Positions 25,362 through 33,066 of a DNA stretch of 59,570 bases are shown in pieces. Under the pieces are notes generated by a model. That model was not told the DNA's origin and made no database searches. It saw only the letters and a program-made list of their open reading frames with translations. Origin of the DNA: Clostridia bacterium (GTDB taxonomy: Bacteria; Bacillota; Clostridia; Christensenellales; Borkfalkiaceae); contig JAGAIW010000055.1 of assembly GCA_017626305.1 (NCBI GenBank), positions 1 to 59,570 of the forward strand, given 5' to 3'. Made by a program: the position numbers and the translations under genes. Within the stretch, counting starts at the first letter, position 1; every line of letters begins with the position of its first letter.

Positions 25362-27002
25362 TTACTTTATTAAACTTGCCTTTATTTGTCCGTTTATCAT
25401 TTGACGGAACTTAATATGCCATTCACCGTTTCGGGGGTATTCCGTATATCCATCCACGCCGTTTTCGTCAAGCATTTCTACGATTTTTTCTCGTCCGACA
25501 AGCTGTTCAAGCAATCTTAACGCGTCGTAATCTTGGAAACCTTCTTTTACAATTTCATACCGCAACGAGCCGTATGCTCCGTCCTTAGCAGGATATACGA
25601 CGAAAGCGTCGCCCGCAGGAAGCGTACGGCGCGCATCCGCCGTTACGTACGGATTGATAGGCTCAACGGAATAAGCCGTATTATAAAAGTTAAATCCCCA
25701 ATGCAAATAACCAAGCACGTTGCTTTTATACAGTTGGAATCCAAGAATACGCGTTCTTTGCGACGGCATATTGATAAAACGGTTGGAATAATACCCTTCG
25801 CATGCAGTACAACAATTATAAACGAAAAACTTCGACGTATCGCCATCCTTAAACTTATCATAAGCGCGAATACCAACAGCAGGTACGTCAACCAAGCCGC
25901 GTTCCTTAAATTCAGGGTCAGACAAAGCGTCCATGACGGGAATATTCCCAACGTATTCCTTCACCATTTTTCGACAGTTTTCATAGGAATCAATCGTTTT
26001 TAAATTCGGTTCGTCCGTCAAATGGAAATAGCATATATTTTCCATTTTCATATCGCGAATAACTTTCCCGAATTCTTTTAGAAACGCTTGTAAAAAACGT
26101 GCGTATTCGGGGTCGTTAGACGGTGTTTCCCAACCGAAAATGCGTTGCCGTTTTCCGTTTACCGTAGCCATGATTTTGGGGCAAAAAAATCCACCCCATT
26201 GTGTGAACAACGGACTAAATTCAAAATATTTTATCCCGCGCTTTTGGGCAAAGCGGACGAAAGTTTTTAATTTTGAAAAATGGAATACGTATTCTCCTTG
26301 TGCCTTTTTTTCTACTTCAACAAGCTGCGTAGTCAATCGTTCCGTCCCTTCTTTCGTATCCAACGGCGGCGTAAAAATAGGCGTTAAAAGCATATTAAAA
26401 CCGCCTTCAACGTACCATTTTAAATATTCGTTAAATAACGCGTAAAACTTTTTTGAAAACGGTTTTACGTTATGCGATTGCGCAATACAATCGTAATGCA
26501 TCCAGTTTGTCAAGCGAAGGTCTGTTTCGGGGAGCTTTGCGTTGATTACTTCCAGCTCATGCGTGAGCGTTTGCAATACTTCGCCCGTTTCCGTTTCCAA
26601 GATAAATTCGGTGGTATATTTACCCGCAGGCAAGCCGTCCTTTGCGTATACGGTTACCCAAACGGCATGCCACAATCCTTTATTGAGCACTACACCCGCA
26701 TTATCAAACGGACACAATAGATCGGGAAACACGCCTAATTCATGGGAAAGATAATAATCGTCCATTGAATCGGGCAAGGACGTTACGGGTACAAGCCTAA
26801 CTTCACGGAGCGTGATATACTGCGCTAGCGCGCCGCGTACTTTTACACGGTTATACATCAACATGCGTCGCTGTCCGTCGTGCAAAAACGCAAGTTGAAA
26901 ATTATACCGTTCGTTTGAAAGCATACTTGCGTTACGTTCTTCAAGCAACGGTTCTGCGTGCGGCATTATTTTCTCAATAGAAGATATAATTTTTCCTTTC
27001 AT
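25362..27002 (-). CDS. Cytosolic GH123-like (DUF4091) glycoside hydrolase
   Basis: The 546-residue protein is a smaller relative of the exported GH123-like lipoprotein in the same locus and has no signal peptide. An N-terminal beta domain (LREVRLVPVTSLP, YTTEFILETETGEVLQTL) precedes the barrel, which has the adjacent acid pair ICYFHLTDEPNLK (about D330, E331) and the C-terminal DUF4091 region YRNSNVLG-like FQLYKSNVLGYLHWGFNFYN, GDAFVVYPA and SLRYEIVKEGFQDYDALRLL. The start at 27000-27002 (MKGKIISS) is chosen because AAGGCGGG lies just before it and because an earlier start would overlap the upstream gene. It likely trims imported amino-sugar-type oligosaccharides in the cytoplasm. The substrate is inference; the family is secure. 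Confidence 0.8.
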   Translation of the reverse strand: MKGKIISSIEKIMPHAEPLLEERNASMLSNERYNFQLAFLHDGQRRMLMYNRVKVRGALAQYITLREVRLVPVTSLPDSMDDYYLSHELGVFPDLLCPFDNAGVVLNKGLWHAVWVTVYAKDGLPAGKYTTEFILETETGEVLQTLTHELEVINAKLPETDLRLTNWMHYDCIAQSHNVKPFSKKFYALFNEYLKWYVEGGFNMLLTPIFTPPLDTKEGTERLTTQLVEVEKKAQGEYVFHFSKLKTFVRFAQKRGIKYFEFSPLFTQWGGFFCPKIMATVNGKRQRIFGWETPSNDPEYARFLQAFLKEFGKVIRDMKMENICYFHLTDEPNLKTIDSYENCRKMVKEYVGNIPVMDALSDPEFKERGLVDVPAVGIRAYDKFKDGDTSKFFVYNCCTACEGYYSNRFINMPSQRTRILGFQLYKSNVLGYLHWGFNFYNTAYSVEPINPYVTADARRTLPAGDAFVVYPAKDGAYGSLRYEIVKEGFQDYDALRLLEQLVGREKIVEMLDENGVDGYTEYPRNGEWHIKFRQMINGQIKASLIK

Positions 27003-27022
27003 TTTATATCCCGCCTTTTTTA

Positions 27023-27859
27023 TTAAATTTCTACTTCCATGCCGTCGTAAGCAGGTATAAAGCCGTACGTTTTGCAAAGCTTTTGCAAACGAGAATGAAT
27101 GGGGTTGCCGTTATGGGAAAAATGTGTAACGAAAATTTTCGTGTTTTCGTTTACGTTGCCGTTTTCTCGGAGTTTTTCCGCTACACGCGCGCATTGTTGC
27201 AAATTCATATGCCCCGCCGTATCTGCACTCGGCTTATCTACGCTTGTACAATCAAGCGCAATCATGTCGAAACGATAGCCCTTTTCTTGCATATAGGCAA
27301 ACGTTTCATCAAACACCCAGCCTGTATCCAAACAATAGAAAATACATTTATCTTTATATTGAATTACGTATACGAATGCTTTTTCCGACGGTGCATGACG
27401 CGCAGGCAAAGCAACTACTTCATACTCGCCAACCGAAATCGGAGTAAACGGTTGAATCTCTTCAAAGTGAAATTGCTCTAACGCATTACCGAACATACCT
27501 GCGTACACCGTTTCGTATTTTTCCTTTACCGCCGCGTTTCCATACAATGATACAAGCGGCTCTTTGCAGTCGTGCGCAAACGGCTTTCCGCGCATACGCA
27601 AATCTATACACGTACAATGGTCCATATGTGAGTGTGTAAAAAATACGTACTTAATTTCATCTAAATACAATCTATTTTGAATGGCATGCCAGTAGGTATC
27701 CCCAGGAAAGTCAAGCAAAAAATCGTTGTTTATAAGCGCTTGAGAGCGGGTGCGGACGTTCTTCCCGCGAATCTTACGAGCTTTTTCACATGCCGTACAA
27801 CGACAAAATATTGCAGGAAACCCTTCCGCCGCAGCCGTACCCAAAAATCTAAACTTCAT
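27023..27859 (-). CDS. PhnP-like metallo-beta-lactamase-fold hydrolase
   Basis: The 278-residue protein opens MKFRFLGTAAAEGFPAIFCR and carries CRCTACEKAR, the Cys cluster seen in PhnP, which binds an extra structural zinc. The metal-site motif is FFTHSHMDHC (about 94-103), with later ligands in LPARHAPSEK, YCLDTGWV and VTHFSHNG. PhnP proteins are cyclic phosphodiesterases that open ribosyl 1,2-cyclic phosphate. The absence of other phn genes and the presence of a secreted metallophosphoesterase suggest a role on a phosphorylated sugar here, which is speculation. It is first in a two-gene unit with the cytosolic DUF4091 gene, 20 bases apart, and has AAAGGAG before the ATG. Confidence 0.82.
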   Translation of the reverse strand: MKFRFLGTAAAEGFPAIFCRCTACEKARKIRGKNVRTRSQALINNDFLLDFPGDTYWHAIQNRLYLDEIKYVFFTHSHMDHCTCIDLRMRGKPFAHDCKEPLVSLYGNAAVKEKYETVYAGMFGNALEQFHFEEIQPFTPISVGEYEVVALPARHAPSEKAFVYVIQYKDKCIFYCLDTGWVFDETFAYMQEKGYRFDMIALDCTSVDKPSADTAGHMNLQQCARVAEKLRENGNVNENTKIFVTHFSHNGNPIHSRLQKLCKTYGFIPAYDGMEVEI

Positions 27860-27903
27860 AATGTTTACTCCTTTAAAGCGCTATTCTTCGACAGCATAAT
27901 CTA

Positions 27904-27932
27904 ATTATAAAGTAATCTATTGCCGTTTTCAA
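27904..27932 (-). promoter_or_regulatory. Promoter of the PhnP-like / DUF4091 unit
   Basis: On the minus strand: TTGAAA, a 17-base spacer and TATAAT, 45 bases before the ATG of the PhnP-like gene. The operator at 27940-27969 begins 7 bases upstream of the -35 element. Confidence 0.75.
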
Positions 27933-27939
27933 CCCCTTT

Positions 27940-27969
27940 TTTTGTCGTTTTTTTTGAAAATGTTGTCAT
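27940..27969 (-). promoter_or_regulatory. Predicted AraC-family operator, site 2
   Basis: Second copy of the GACAA-N16-GACAA site (minus strand ATGACAA, ATTTTCAAAAA and GACAAAA). It lies in the divergent region between the PhnP-like gene and the regulator gene, 37 bases from the regulator's own -35, so it may also govern the regulator. Confidence 0.7.
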
Positions 27970-28006
27970 TTCCGTGTTTTTTAACAAAATTTCATTAAGC
28001 ATTTGT

Positions 28007-28036
28007 TTGACAGGAAGATTTTATTCATGTTATAAT
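28007..28036 (+). promoter_or_regulatory. Promoter of the AraC-family regulator gene
   Basis: TTGACA, an 18-base spacer and TATAAT, both consensus, 26 bases before the ATG. GGGAGGGA is the ribosome site. Confidence 0.85.
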
Positions 28037-28062
28037 ACAATTATAAATAGGGAGGGAACTTT

Positions 28063-28833
28063 ATGTATTACGAACCGACAAGAGACGTCACGCAAACAGC
28101 GCGATATGCTTATTTTGAAAATATCCGTGCGCCGCTGCATTTTCATCAGGCAATTGAGTTGGTGTATTGTTTGGAAGGTTCATTCAGCGTACAATCCGGC
28201 GCAACTAAGTATGAACTCCACCAAAATGAAATCGCATTTTTCCCAAGCTATTCGCCCCATGCGATACACCCCATTCAACCGACGAAATCCATTACGTATA
28301 TGTTGCCTTTGCGTTTTTTCGAGCCGTTTGTAAACAATAATATTGACCTTATTTTTCAAAAGCTGGACAATCACGAAGTCAATTTAAAAATCAAAGCCTT
28401 GATAGAAGATAGTCGTCCGCTGATTCAATCCACGCAAATAAATACCCCTTCCGATCTTTTACTACAAGGCTACGCCATAACCATTTTAGGTTTAATTCAC
28501 GTTCATTATAATTCGGCTTTAAACGATACCTATACGCATAATCAACGATATAACAAAATTATTATCGACGTGATACAGTACATTGAAAATCATTATAAAG
28601 AACAATTAACTTTAAAAGATATCGCGACGCAGTTCGGGTACAGTAAATGGTACTTCTCCCGTTTATTCAATCAATATTTCGGCTGCTCGTTGCCTACGTA
28701 CATAAATTCGATACGCTGTTCAAAAATCGAACAAAAGAAAAAGAGTACGCTAAATAAAACGTACACTATTTTAGACGAAGGTTTTTCGTCGCTAAGTACC
28801 TATTACAAAGCAAAAACCCGTGAAAAGCAATAA
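28063..28833 (+). CDS. AraC-family transcriptional regulator (cupin sensor plus HTH)
   Basis: The 256-residue protein has an N-terminal cupin-like sugar-sensing domain (LHFHQAIELVYCLEGSFSVQ near 26-45, FFPSYSPHAIHPI near 65-77) and a C-terminal HTH_18 pair. The first helix-turn-helix is clear (LTLKDIATQFGYSKWYFSRL, about 185-204), with NQYFGCSLPTYINSIR after it. The second is shortened and slightly degenerate (YTILDEGFSSLSTYYKAKTR) and the usual G-x-x-P-x-x-Y-R tail is missing, so the end may be truncated, although the regulator could still bind. It is divergent from the glycan locus and has a consensus promoter. The two 30-bp direct-repeat sites at the locus promoters have the 21-bp half-site spacing typical of this family. 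Confidence 0.88.
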   Translation: MYYEPTRDVTQTARYAYFENIRAPLHFHQAIELVYCLEGSFSVQSGATKYELHQNEIAFFPSYSPHAIHPIQPTKSITYMLPLRFFEPFVNNNIDLIFQKLDNHEVNLKIKALIEDSRPLIQSTQINTPSDLLLQGYAITILGLIHVHYNSALNDTYTHNQRYNKIIIDVIQYIENHYKEQLTLKDIATQFGYSKWYFSRLFNQYFGCSLPTYINSIRCSKIEQKKKSTLNKTYTILDEGFSSLSTYYKAKTREKQ

Positions 28834-28845
28834 TCTATGAAAACA

Positions 28846-28883
28846 AAAACTACGGTTGGCATTTCGTCAACCGTAGTTTTACT
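28846..28883 (+). terminator. Intrinsic terminator of the AraC-family gene
   Basis: AAAACTACGGTTG pairs with CAACCGTAGTTTT around a 9-base loop, 13 bases after the stop codon. Bases 28884-29055 hold nothing that I can identify. Confidence 0.8.
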
Positions 28884-29049
28884 ACATAAGGCGCATTATA
28901 CTATCAAGTGCAGTACCTTACAAACACAAAAGACCGTTTATATAAATCTATATTACGCCCAGTTACCATTATAAAAACGACGGCGATAACATTTCCAACC
29001 TATTAAAATTCTTAAAATTTCGCACCAAAGTATACCGAAAACGTACTAT

Positions 29050-29104
29050 AAAAGCAAAAAACCGACCGATTTTTAACGTTTTTTCGTTAAAAATCGGTCG
29101 GTTT
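29050..29104 (-). terminator. Terminator of the tRNA-Thr gene
   Basis: A 20-bp stem starting AAACCGACCGATTTTTAACG, with a 6-base loop, touches the 3' CCA of the tRNA. On the minus strand it is followed by TTTGCTTTTAT. Confidence 0.85.
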
Positions 29105-29179
29105 GGAGCTACTGGCCGGACTTGAACCGGCGACCTGCTGATTACGAATCAGCTGCTCTACCGACTGAGCCACAGTAGC
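29104..29179 (-). tRNA. tRNA-Thr (anticodon CGU)
   Basis: The minus strand folds as a full cloverleaf: acceptor GCTACTG/CAGTAGC, D-stem GCTC/GAGC, anticodon stem GCTGA/TCAGC with loop TTCGTAA (anticodon CGT, reading ACG), T-stem GCCGG/CCGGC with loop TTCAAGT, discriminator T and encoded CCA. The total is 76 bases. Confidence 0.95.
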
Positions 29180-29214
29180 CTATTTTATTTTGCTCTCGTT
29201 TCGACAGCTTGTTT

Positions 29215-29243
29215 ATTATACCCTATCAAAAAGAAAAAAGCAA
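29215..29243 (-). promoter_or_regulatory. tRNA-Thr promoter
   Basis: On the minus strand: TTGCTT, a 17-base spacer and TATAAT, 36 bases before the tRNA. The -35 lies inside the T-rich end of the upstream gene's terminator. Confidence 0.7.
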
Positions 29244-29260
29244 GCGTTTTTCTTGCCTTT
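29228..29260 (-). terminator. Terminator of the SPOR-like protein gene
   Basis: AAGGCAAG and CTTGCTTT form a short stem around AAAAACG on the minus strand, followed by TTTTTTCTTTTT. It overlaps the tRNA promoter. Confidence 0.55.
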
Positions 29261-29295
29261 TTGAAAAAAAGTTAGTCAAATACAAAAAAATTATT

Positions 29296-29982
29296 TTATA
29301 AAGCAAATCTTTTAGACATATCTACGTACGCTTGCGTTAAATAACAATGTAAAAAGCGCATATTTTTTAGATAAACAATCCCGTTTATCATCTCGTCAAT
29401 CTGCGACTTTGCCGACGCGCACACTTTTGAAAAAGCAGGTAAAACAGACAAATATTCTTCTTTTGCATATACGAACTGTTTTCCCTGCGCAATCAACAAG
29501 CGTTTAACGGCTTGCTGCGTAATGCCCCTTTCTAAAAGCTGAATTTCTTGTTTTAATAAATCCATCTGCGTTTCTAACCATGAAAAAACCGCTATGATTT
29601 GCTCGCTCTTCTTTTTATCTTGCGACGATTTAAAATAGAGCGTTTCCACCGTTACGGGCAACAAAAGTGCATCTTCCCCGATTCGTTTCAACTCCCTTTG
29701 CGCGTTCGCGCCGTCCGTTTGGTTTTCGTAGGCAGCATACGCCACGTAATCTGTTTCTCCATCAAAAAATAGAAAGCCTGCTCCGCCAAGATTTTGCGCA
29801 ATATGTGTGCTAGCCCCTATATGGCTTGAAGAAGAAACGAGAAAATAAAAGGTTTTCCCTACCGTATACGTTTGAACGGTTGATAACACACAAGCGTAAA
29901 CAAAACAAACAAAAACAATACCAAGCGATAATGCGCCAAGTAATTTTTTGATTATACGTTTGTAAAAAATACCCGTCCGCAT
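29296..29982 (-). CDS. Membrane-anchored SPOR-domain-like protein
   Basis: The product is 228 residues from the ATG at 29980-29982. A basic lead (YKRIIKKLLG) precedes one transmembrane helix (ALSLGIVFVCFVYACVL). The outer part contains a stretch resembling a SPOR (peptidoglycan-binding) fold: KTFYFLVSSSSHIGASTHIA, GGAGFLFF, TDYVAYAAYENQTDGANAQR. A helical C-terminal half (about 110-228) follows. The spacing of the strands fits, but similarity is weak, so the family call is tentative. The start codon lies inside the stem of the nrdG terminator and no ribosome site is obvious, so expression may be low or the start may differ; no later Met, Val or Leu start precedes the membrane helix. The gene is downstream of nrdDG. 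Confidence 0.55.
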   Translation of the reverse strand: MRTGIFYKRIIKKLLGALSLGIVFVCFVYACVLSTVQTYTVGKTFYFLVSSSSHIGASTHIAQNLGGAGFLFFDGETDYVAYAAYENQTDGANAQRELKRIGEDALLLPVTVETLYFKSSQDKKKSEQIIAVFSWLETQMDLLKQEIQLLERGITQQAVKRLLIAQGKQFVYAKEEYLSVLPAFSKVCASAKSQIDEMINGIVYLKNMRFLHCYLTQAYVDMSKRFAL

Positions 29983-30002
29983 ACAATAGAGTATGCGGAC
30001 GG
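29962..30002 (-). terminator. nrdG terminator hairpin
   Basis: CCGTCCGCATAC and GTATGCGGACGG form a 12-bp stem with a 6-base loop, followed on the minus strand by GTATTTTTT, 9 bases after nrdG. The stem contains the likely ATG of the next gene. Confidence 0.75.
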
Positions 30003-30010
30003 CGTTTCTT

Positions 30011-30538
30011 CTATTCCATATACAAAACACATTCGCTTTGTTGCAGCGTTTTTTGCACGTCAATCACCCGTTGATTAGACGAGCCACGGAATTTCAAGCG
30101 GATGTTTTTCAATTCTTCTATGAACGGTCCGTCTACCAAAACGTCAAATAAAGCAATCAGATCTTTGGTAATCGGCGTGTTTTTATGTGTTTCACGGAGT
30201 GTGCCTGTCTTTTCGTCAAACACAAAACCCGTATAACACCATATCGTTTTATGGGGAAACCTACGTTTTACTTCTTGGATAAACGGATACAAAGCTTGTT
30301 GATTTTGCGGTTCTAACGGCTCTCCGCCGAGCAGGGAAAGCCCTGAAATATACGACGAAGAAAGTTCTTCGAGTATTTTTTCCGCCGTTCTGTTATCAAA
30401 CGGTTGACCGTAGTCAAAATCCCACGCGATTTCGTTGAAACAGTTTTTACAGCGGTGTGTGCAACCCGAAACGAACAGGGAGATACGAACGCCTTCGCCG
30501 TTGGCGATATCCGTCCATTTGATGGTAGCGTAATGCAT
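30011..30538 (-). CDS. nrdG: Anaerobic ribonucleotide reductase activating enzyme
   Basis: NrdG is a radical-SAM enzyme that installs the glycyl radical on NrdD under anaerobic conditions. The 175-residue product matches the family length (about 155-180). The CxxxCxxC iron-sulfur motif is CTHRCKNC at residues 26-33, preceded by GEGVRISLFVSG. SAM-binding features include SGLSLLGGEPLEPQNQ (the GGEP motif) and TIWCYTGFVFDE. NrdG overlaps the last base of nrdD, so the two are translated together, and both should be controlled by the NrdR boxes upstream of nrdD. A strong hairpin terminator follows. Confidence 0.95.
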   Translation of the reverse strand: MHYATIKWTDIANGEGVRISLFVSGCTHRCKNCFNEIAWDFDYGQPFDNRTAEKILEELSSSYISGLSLLGGEPLEPQNQQALYPFIQEVKRRFPHKTIWCYTGFVFDEKTGTLRETHKNTPITKDLIALFDVLVDGPFIEELKNIRLKFRGSSNQRVIDVQKTLQQSECVLYME

Positions 30539-32706
30539 TACAGGTGCAATACTCTATCCTTGATTTCCTGCGTTCTGCCTTGATTCCAGTACTGCGTGCC
30601 GATATAGCCGCACGTACGACGGGCAACGTTCATTTTTGCTTGATCACGGTTTTTACAGTTGGGACACTCCCAAACGAGTTTCCCCGATTCGTCCGTTTGG
30701 ATAACGATCTCCCCATCGTAACCGCAAACTTGGCAATAATCGCTCTTAGTATTCAGTTCCGCGTACATAATATTATCATAGATAAACTTCATGACGGCAA
30801 GTACGGCGGGAATATTGTTTTGCATGTTGGGAACTTCCACGTAGCTGATTGCGCCGCCAGGCGAAAGCTGTTGGAATTCACTTTCAAATTTCAGCTTGGT
30901 AAACGCGTCAATCGGTTCGGATACGTGTACGTGATAGCTGTTGGTGATATAGTTTTTATCCGTAACGCCGGGAATGATACCAAAACGTTTTTGCAAACAT
31001 TTTGAGAACTTGTACGTCGTACTTTCCAACGGCGTACCGTACAGCGAAAAGTCGATATTTTCTTTGGCTTTCCATTCTTTACACTTATCGTTCATGCGTT
31101 GCATAACGGCAAGGGCAAACGGTTTTGCCGATTCGTCCGTATGCGATTTGCCCGTCATATACTTCACACATTCGTAAAGCCCTGCATAACCAAGCGAAAT
31201 AGTAGAATAACCGCCGAAAAGCAATTCGTCGATAGGTTCTCCTTTCTTTAAGCGAGCAAGCGCGCCGTATTGCCATAAGATGGGCGCAGCGTCCGAAAGC
31301 GTACCCTTCAAACGCTTATGGCGTTCCATCAAAGCGCGATAGCAAAGGTGCAATCTTTCGTCGAAAATACGCCAAAACTTCCCTTCGTCTTTACCCGAAG
31401 AAAGCGCAACGTCTACAAGGTTAATCGTGACGACGCCTTGATTAAATCTGCCGTAATACTTCGGCTTACCGTTATCGTCTACGTACGGCGTTAAAAAGCT
31501 ACGGCAGCCCATACAGGTATAACAATGCCCTTCACCGTTTTTATCCACTTTATATTCCAGCATTTTCTTTTCGGAAATATAATCGGGTACCATACGTTTT
31601 GCCGTACACGTAGCAGCAAGCTCCGTCAAATACCAGTACGGCTGTTCTTCGGAAATATTATCTGGTTCTAATACGTAGATAAGCTTAGGGAAAGCAGGCG
31701 TAATCCATACGCCCGATTCGTTTTTAACGCCCTTAATTCTTTGTTTGAGCGTTTCTTCAATAATCATAGCAAGGTCGGCTTTTTCTCGTTCGTTTCTCGC
31801 TTCGTTTAAATACATAAACACGGTAACGAACGGCGCTTGACCGTTGGTGGTAAGCAGCGTTACGACTTGATATTGAATGGTTTGGATACCCCTTCTAATT
31901 TCGTCGCGAAGACGTTTTTCCGCAATATCGATAATATCCGTTTCAAAAATACCTACGTTCGCGAATTCTTCGGCAACTTCCTTTCTAATCTTTTGACGGC
32001 TGATTTCTACGAACGGCGCAAGGTGGGTAAGCGAAATGCTTTGCCCGCCGTATTGATTAGACGCAACCTGCGCAATAATTTGCGTAGCTATATTACAAGC
32101 CGTAGAAAAACTGTGCGGTTTTTCAATCAACGTACCCGAAATAACCGTGCCGTTTTGCAACATGTCTTCCAAATTGACAAGGTCGCAATTATGCATATGC
32201 TGCGCAAAATAATCCGCGTCGTGGAAATGAATAAGCCCTTCGTCGTGCGCTTCCACGATATCTTCGGGCAAGAGCAAACGACGGGTAAGGTCTTTGGATA
32301 CTTCCCCTGCCATATAGTCGCGTTGAACGCTGTTTACCGTAGGGTTTTTGTTAGAATTTTCTTGCTTAACTTCTTCGTTATTACATTCGATTAGCGACAA
32401 AATTTGCGCGTCCGTCGTGTTTGCCCTTCTTATCAACTGACGGGTATAACGATACGTGATATATTTGCGCGCTAAAACGAACGCCTTCATATCCATCAGG
32501 CGGTTTTCCACCATATCCTGTATTTCTTCTACGTGCGCTGAACGCACCATAGACAAACATTCTTTTTCAACGTCGTCGGCAATCGCTACGATTTGACGCT
32601 CCGTAATGCGCGCCGATTCCATGACTTCGCTGTTGGCTATACGAACTGCCGCTTCGATTTTTTGTCTGTCAAAAATAGTTTCCTTCCCGCTTCTTTTAAT
32701 GATTTT
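30538..32706 (-). CDS. nrdD: Anaerobic ribonucleoside-triphosphate reductase
   Basis: NrdD reduces NTPs to dNTPs with a glycyl radical. The 722-residue product starts with an ATP-cone (MKIIKRSGKETIFDRQKIEA to about residue 95), the allosteric dATP/ATP switch. The catalytic barrel follows with HDADYFAQHMHNCDLVNLED and CYTCMGCRSF. The C-terminal zinc site is CQVCGYDGEI...CPNC, and the glycyl radical loop is RRTCGYIGTQYWNQGRTQEI. The start at 32704-32706 is preferred because the ATP-cone begins there and AGGAG and GGAAGG precede it; 20 extra upstream codons have no family match. The presence of an oxygen-sensitive enzyme agrees with strict anaerobiosis. It is cotranscribed with nrdG. Confidence 0.95.
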   Translation of the reverse strand, partial: KIIKRSGKETIFDRQKIEAAVRIANSEVMESARITERQIVAIADDVEKECLSMVRSAHVEEIQDMVENRLMDMKAFVLARKYITYRYTRQLIRRANTTDAQILSLIECNNEEVKQENSNKNPTVNSVQRDYMAGEVSKDLTRRLLLPEDIVEAHDEGLIHFHDADYFAQHMHNCDLVNLEDMLQNGTVISGTLIEKPHSFSTACNIATQIIAQVASNQYGGQSISLTHLAPFVEISRQKIRKEVAEEFANVGIFETDIIDIAEKRLRDEIRRGIQTIQYQVVTLLTTNGQAPFVTVFMYLNEARNEREKADLAMIIEETLKQRIKGVKNESGVWITPAFPKLIYVLEPDNISEEQPYWYLTELAATCTAKRMVPDYISEKKMLEYKVDKNGEGHCYTCMGCRSFLTPYVDDNGKPKYYGRFNQGVVTINLVDVALSSGKDEGKFWRIFDERLHLCYRALMERHKRLKGTLSDAAPILWQYGALARLKKGEPIDELLFGGYSTISLGYAGLYECVKYMTGKSHTDESAKPFALAVMQRMNDKCKEWKAKENIDFSLYGTPLESTTYKFSKCLQKRFGIIPGVTDKNYITNSYHVHVSEPIDAFTKLKFESEFQQLSPGGAISYVEVPNMQNNIPAVLAVMKFIYDNIMYAELNTKSDYCQVCGYDGEIVIQTDESGKLVWECPNCKNRDQAKMNVARRTCGYIGTQYWNQGRTQEIKDRVLHL

Positions 32707-32764
32707 CATTCCTTCCACTTCTCCTACGTATACTCTGAACAACCCACAATTTATTTGTAAAGGC

Positions 32765-32887
32765 ATACTGTATCTTGTGTTTTTTATACGAAAATGAACA
32801 CAATATCTTGTATGCTATTTTTATCGTGCTATAATATTATACCACATCTTGTGGTAAAGTCAAGCGACTGAACACAAAATATGGTAT
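32765..32887 (-). promoter_or_regulatory. Four NrdR-box-like sites upstream of nrdD
   Basis: Sites resembling the NrdR consensus ACACWATATATWGTGT lie at 32765-32780 (ATACTGTATCTTGTGT), 32798-32813 (ACACAATATCTTGTAT), 32840-32855 (TACCACATCTTGTGGT) and 32872-32887 (ACACAAAATATGGTAT). Their centres are 33, 42 and 32 bp apart, close to whole helical turns, as NrdR oligomers need. The third lies between -35 and -10. NrdR with ATP/dATP bound represses nrd operons. Bases 32888-33017 are AT-rich and show nothing else. Confidence 0.78.
32836..32863 (-). promoter_or_regulatory. nrdDG promoter
   Basis: On the minus strand: TTGACT, a 16-base spacer holding an NrdR-like site, and TATAAT, 130 bases before the chosen nrdD start. 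Confidence 0.78.
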
Positions 32888-33017
32888 AGAAAAAAATTAT
32901 AATATTTTTATGGTTTTTCATAAAAAATACACATGATTTGTTTATAATTCAAGCAAAAATAAAAATTTACAAAAAAAGAAGTATAGAAAAATAAAATAAT
33001 ATAATTTTCGCGCATAG

Positions 33018-33057
33018 AAAAAGACGGGCTCTTTATCTTTTTACCCGTCTTTTTTTA
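33018..33057 (-). terminator. rho gene terminator
   Basis: AAAAAGACGGG and CCCGTCTTTTT form a stem with a 15-base A/T-rich loop; T-runs on both sides make it bidirectional. It follows the rho stop codon by about 10 bases. Confidence 0.8.
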
Positions 33058-33066
33058 TGAGTACGT

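Noticed and set aside
27023-27859. RNase Z or glyoxalase II identity for the MBL-fold protein
   Set aside because: The CRCTACEKAR zinc cluster and N-terminal layout fit PhnP-like proteins better.
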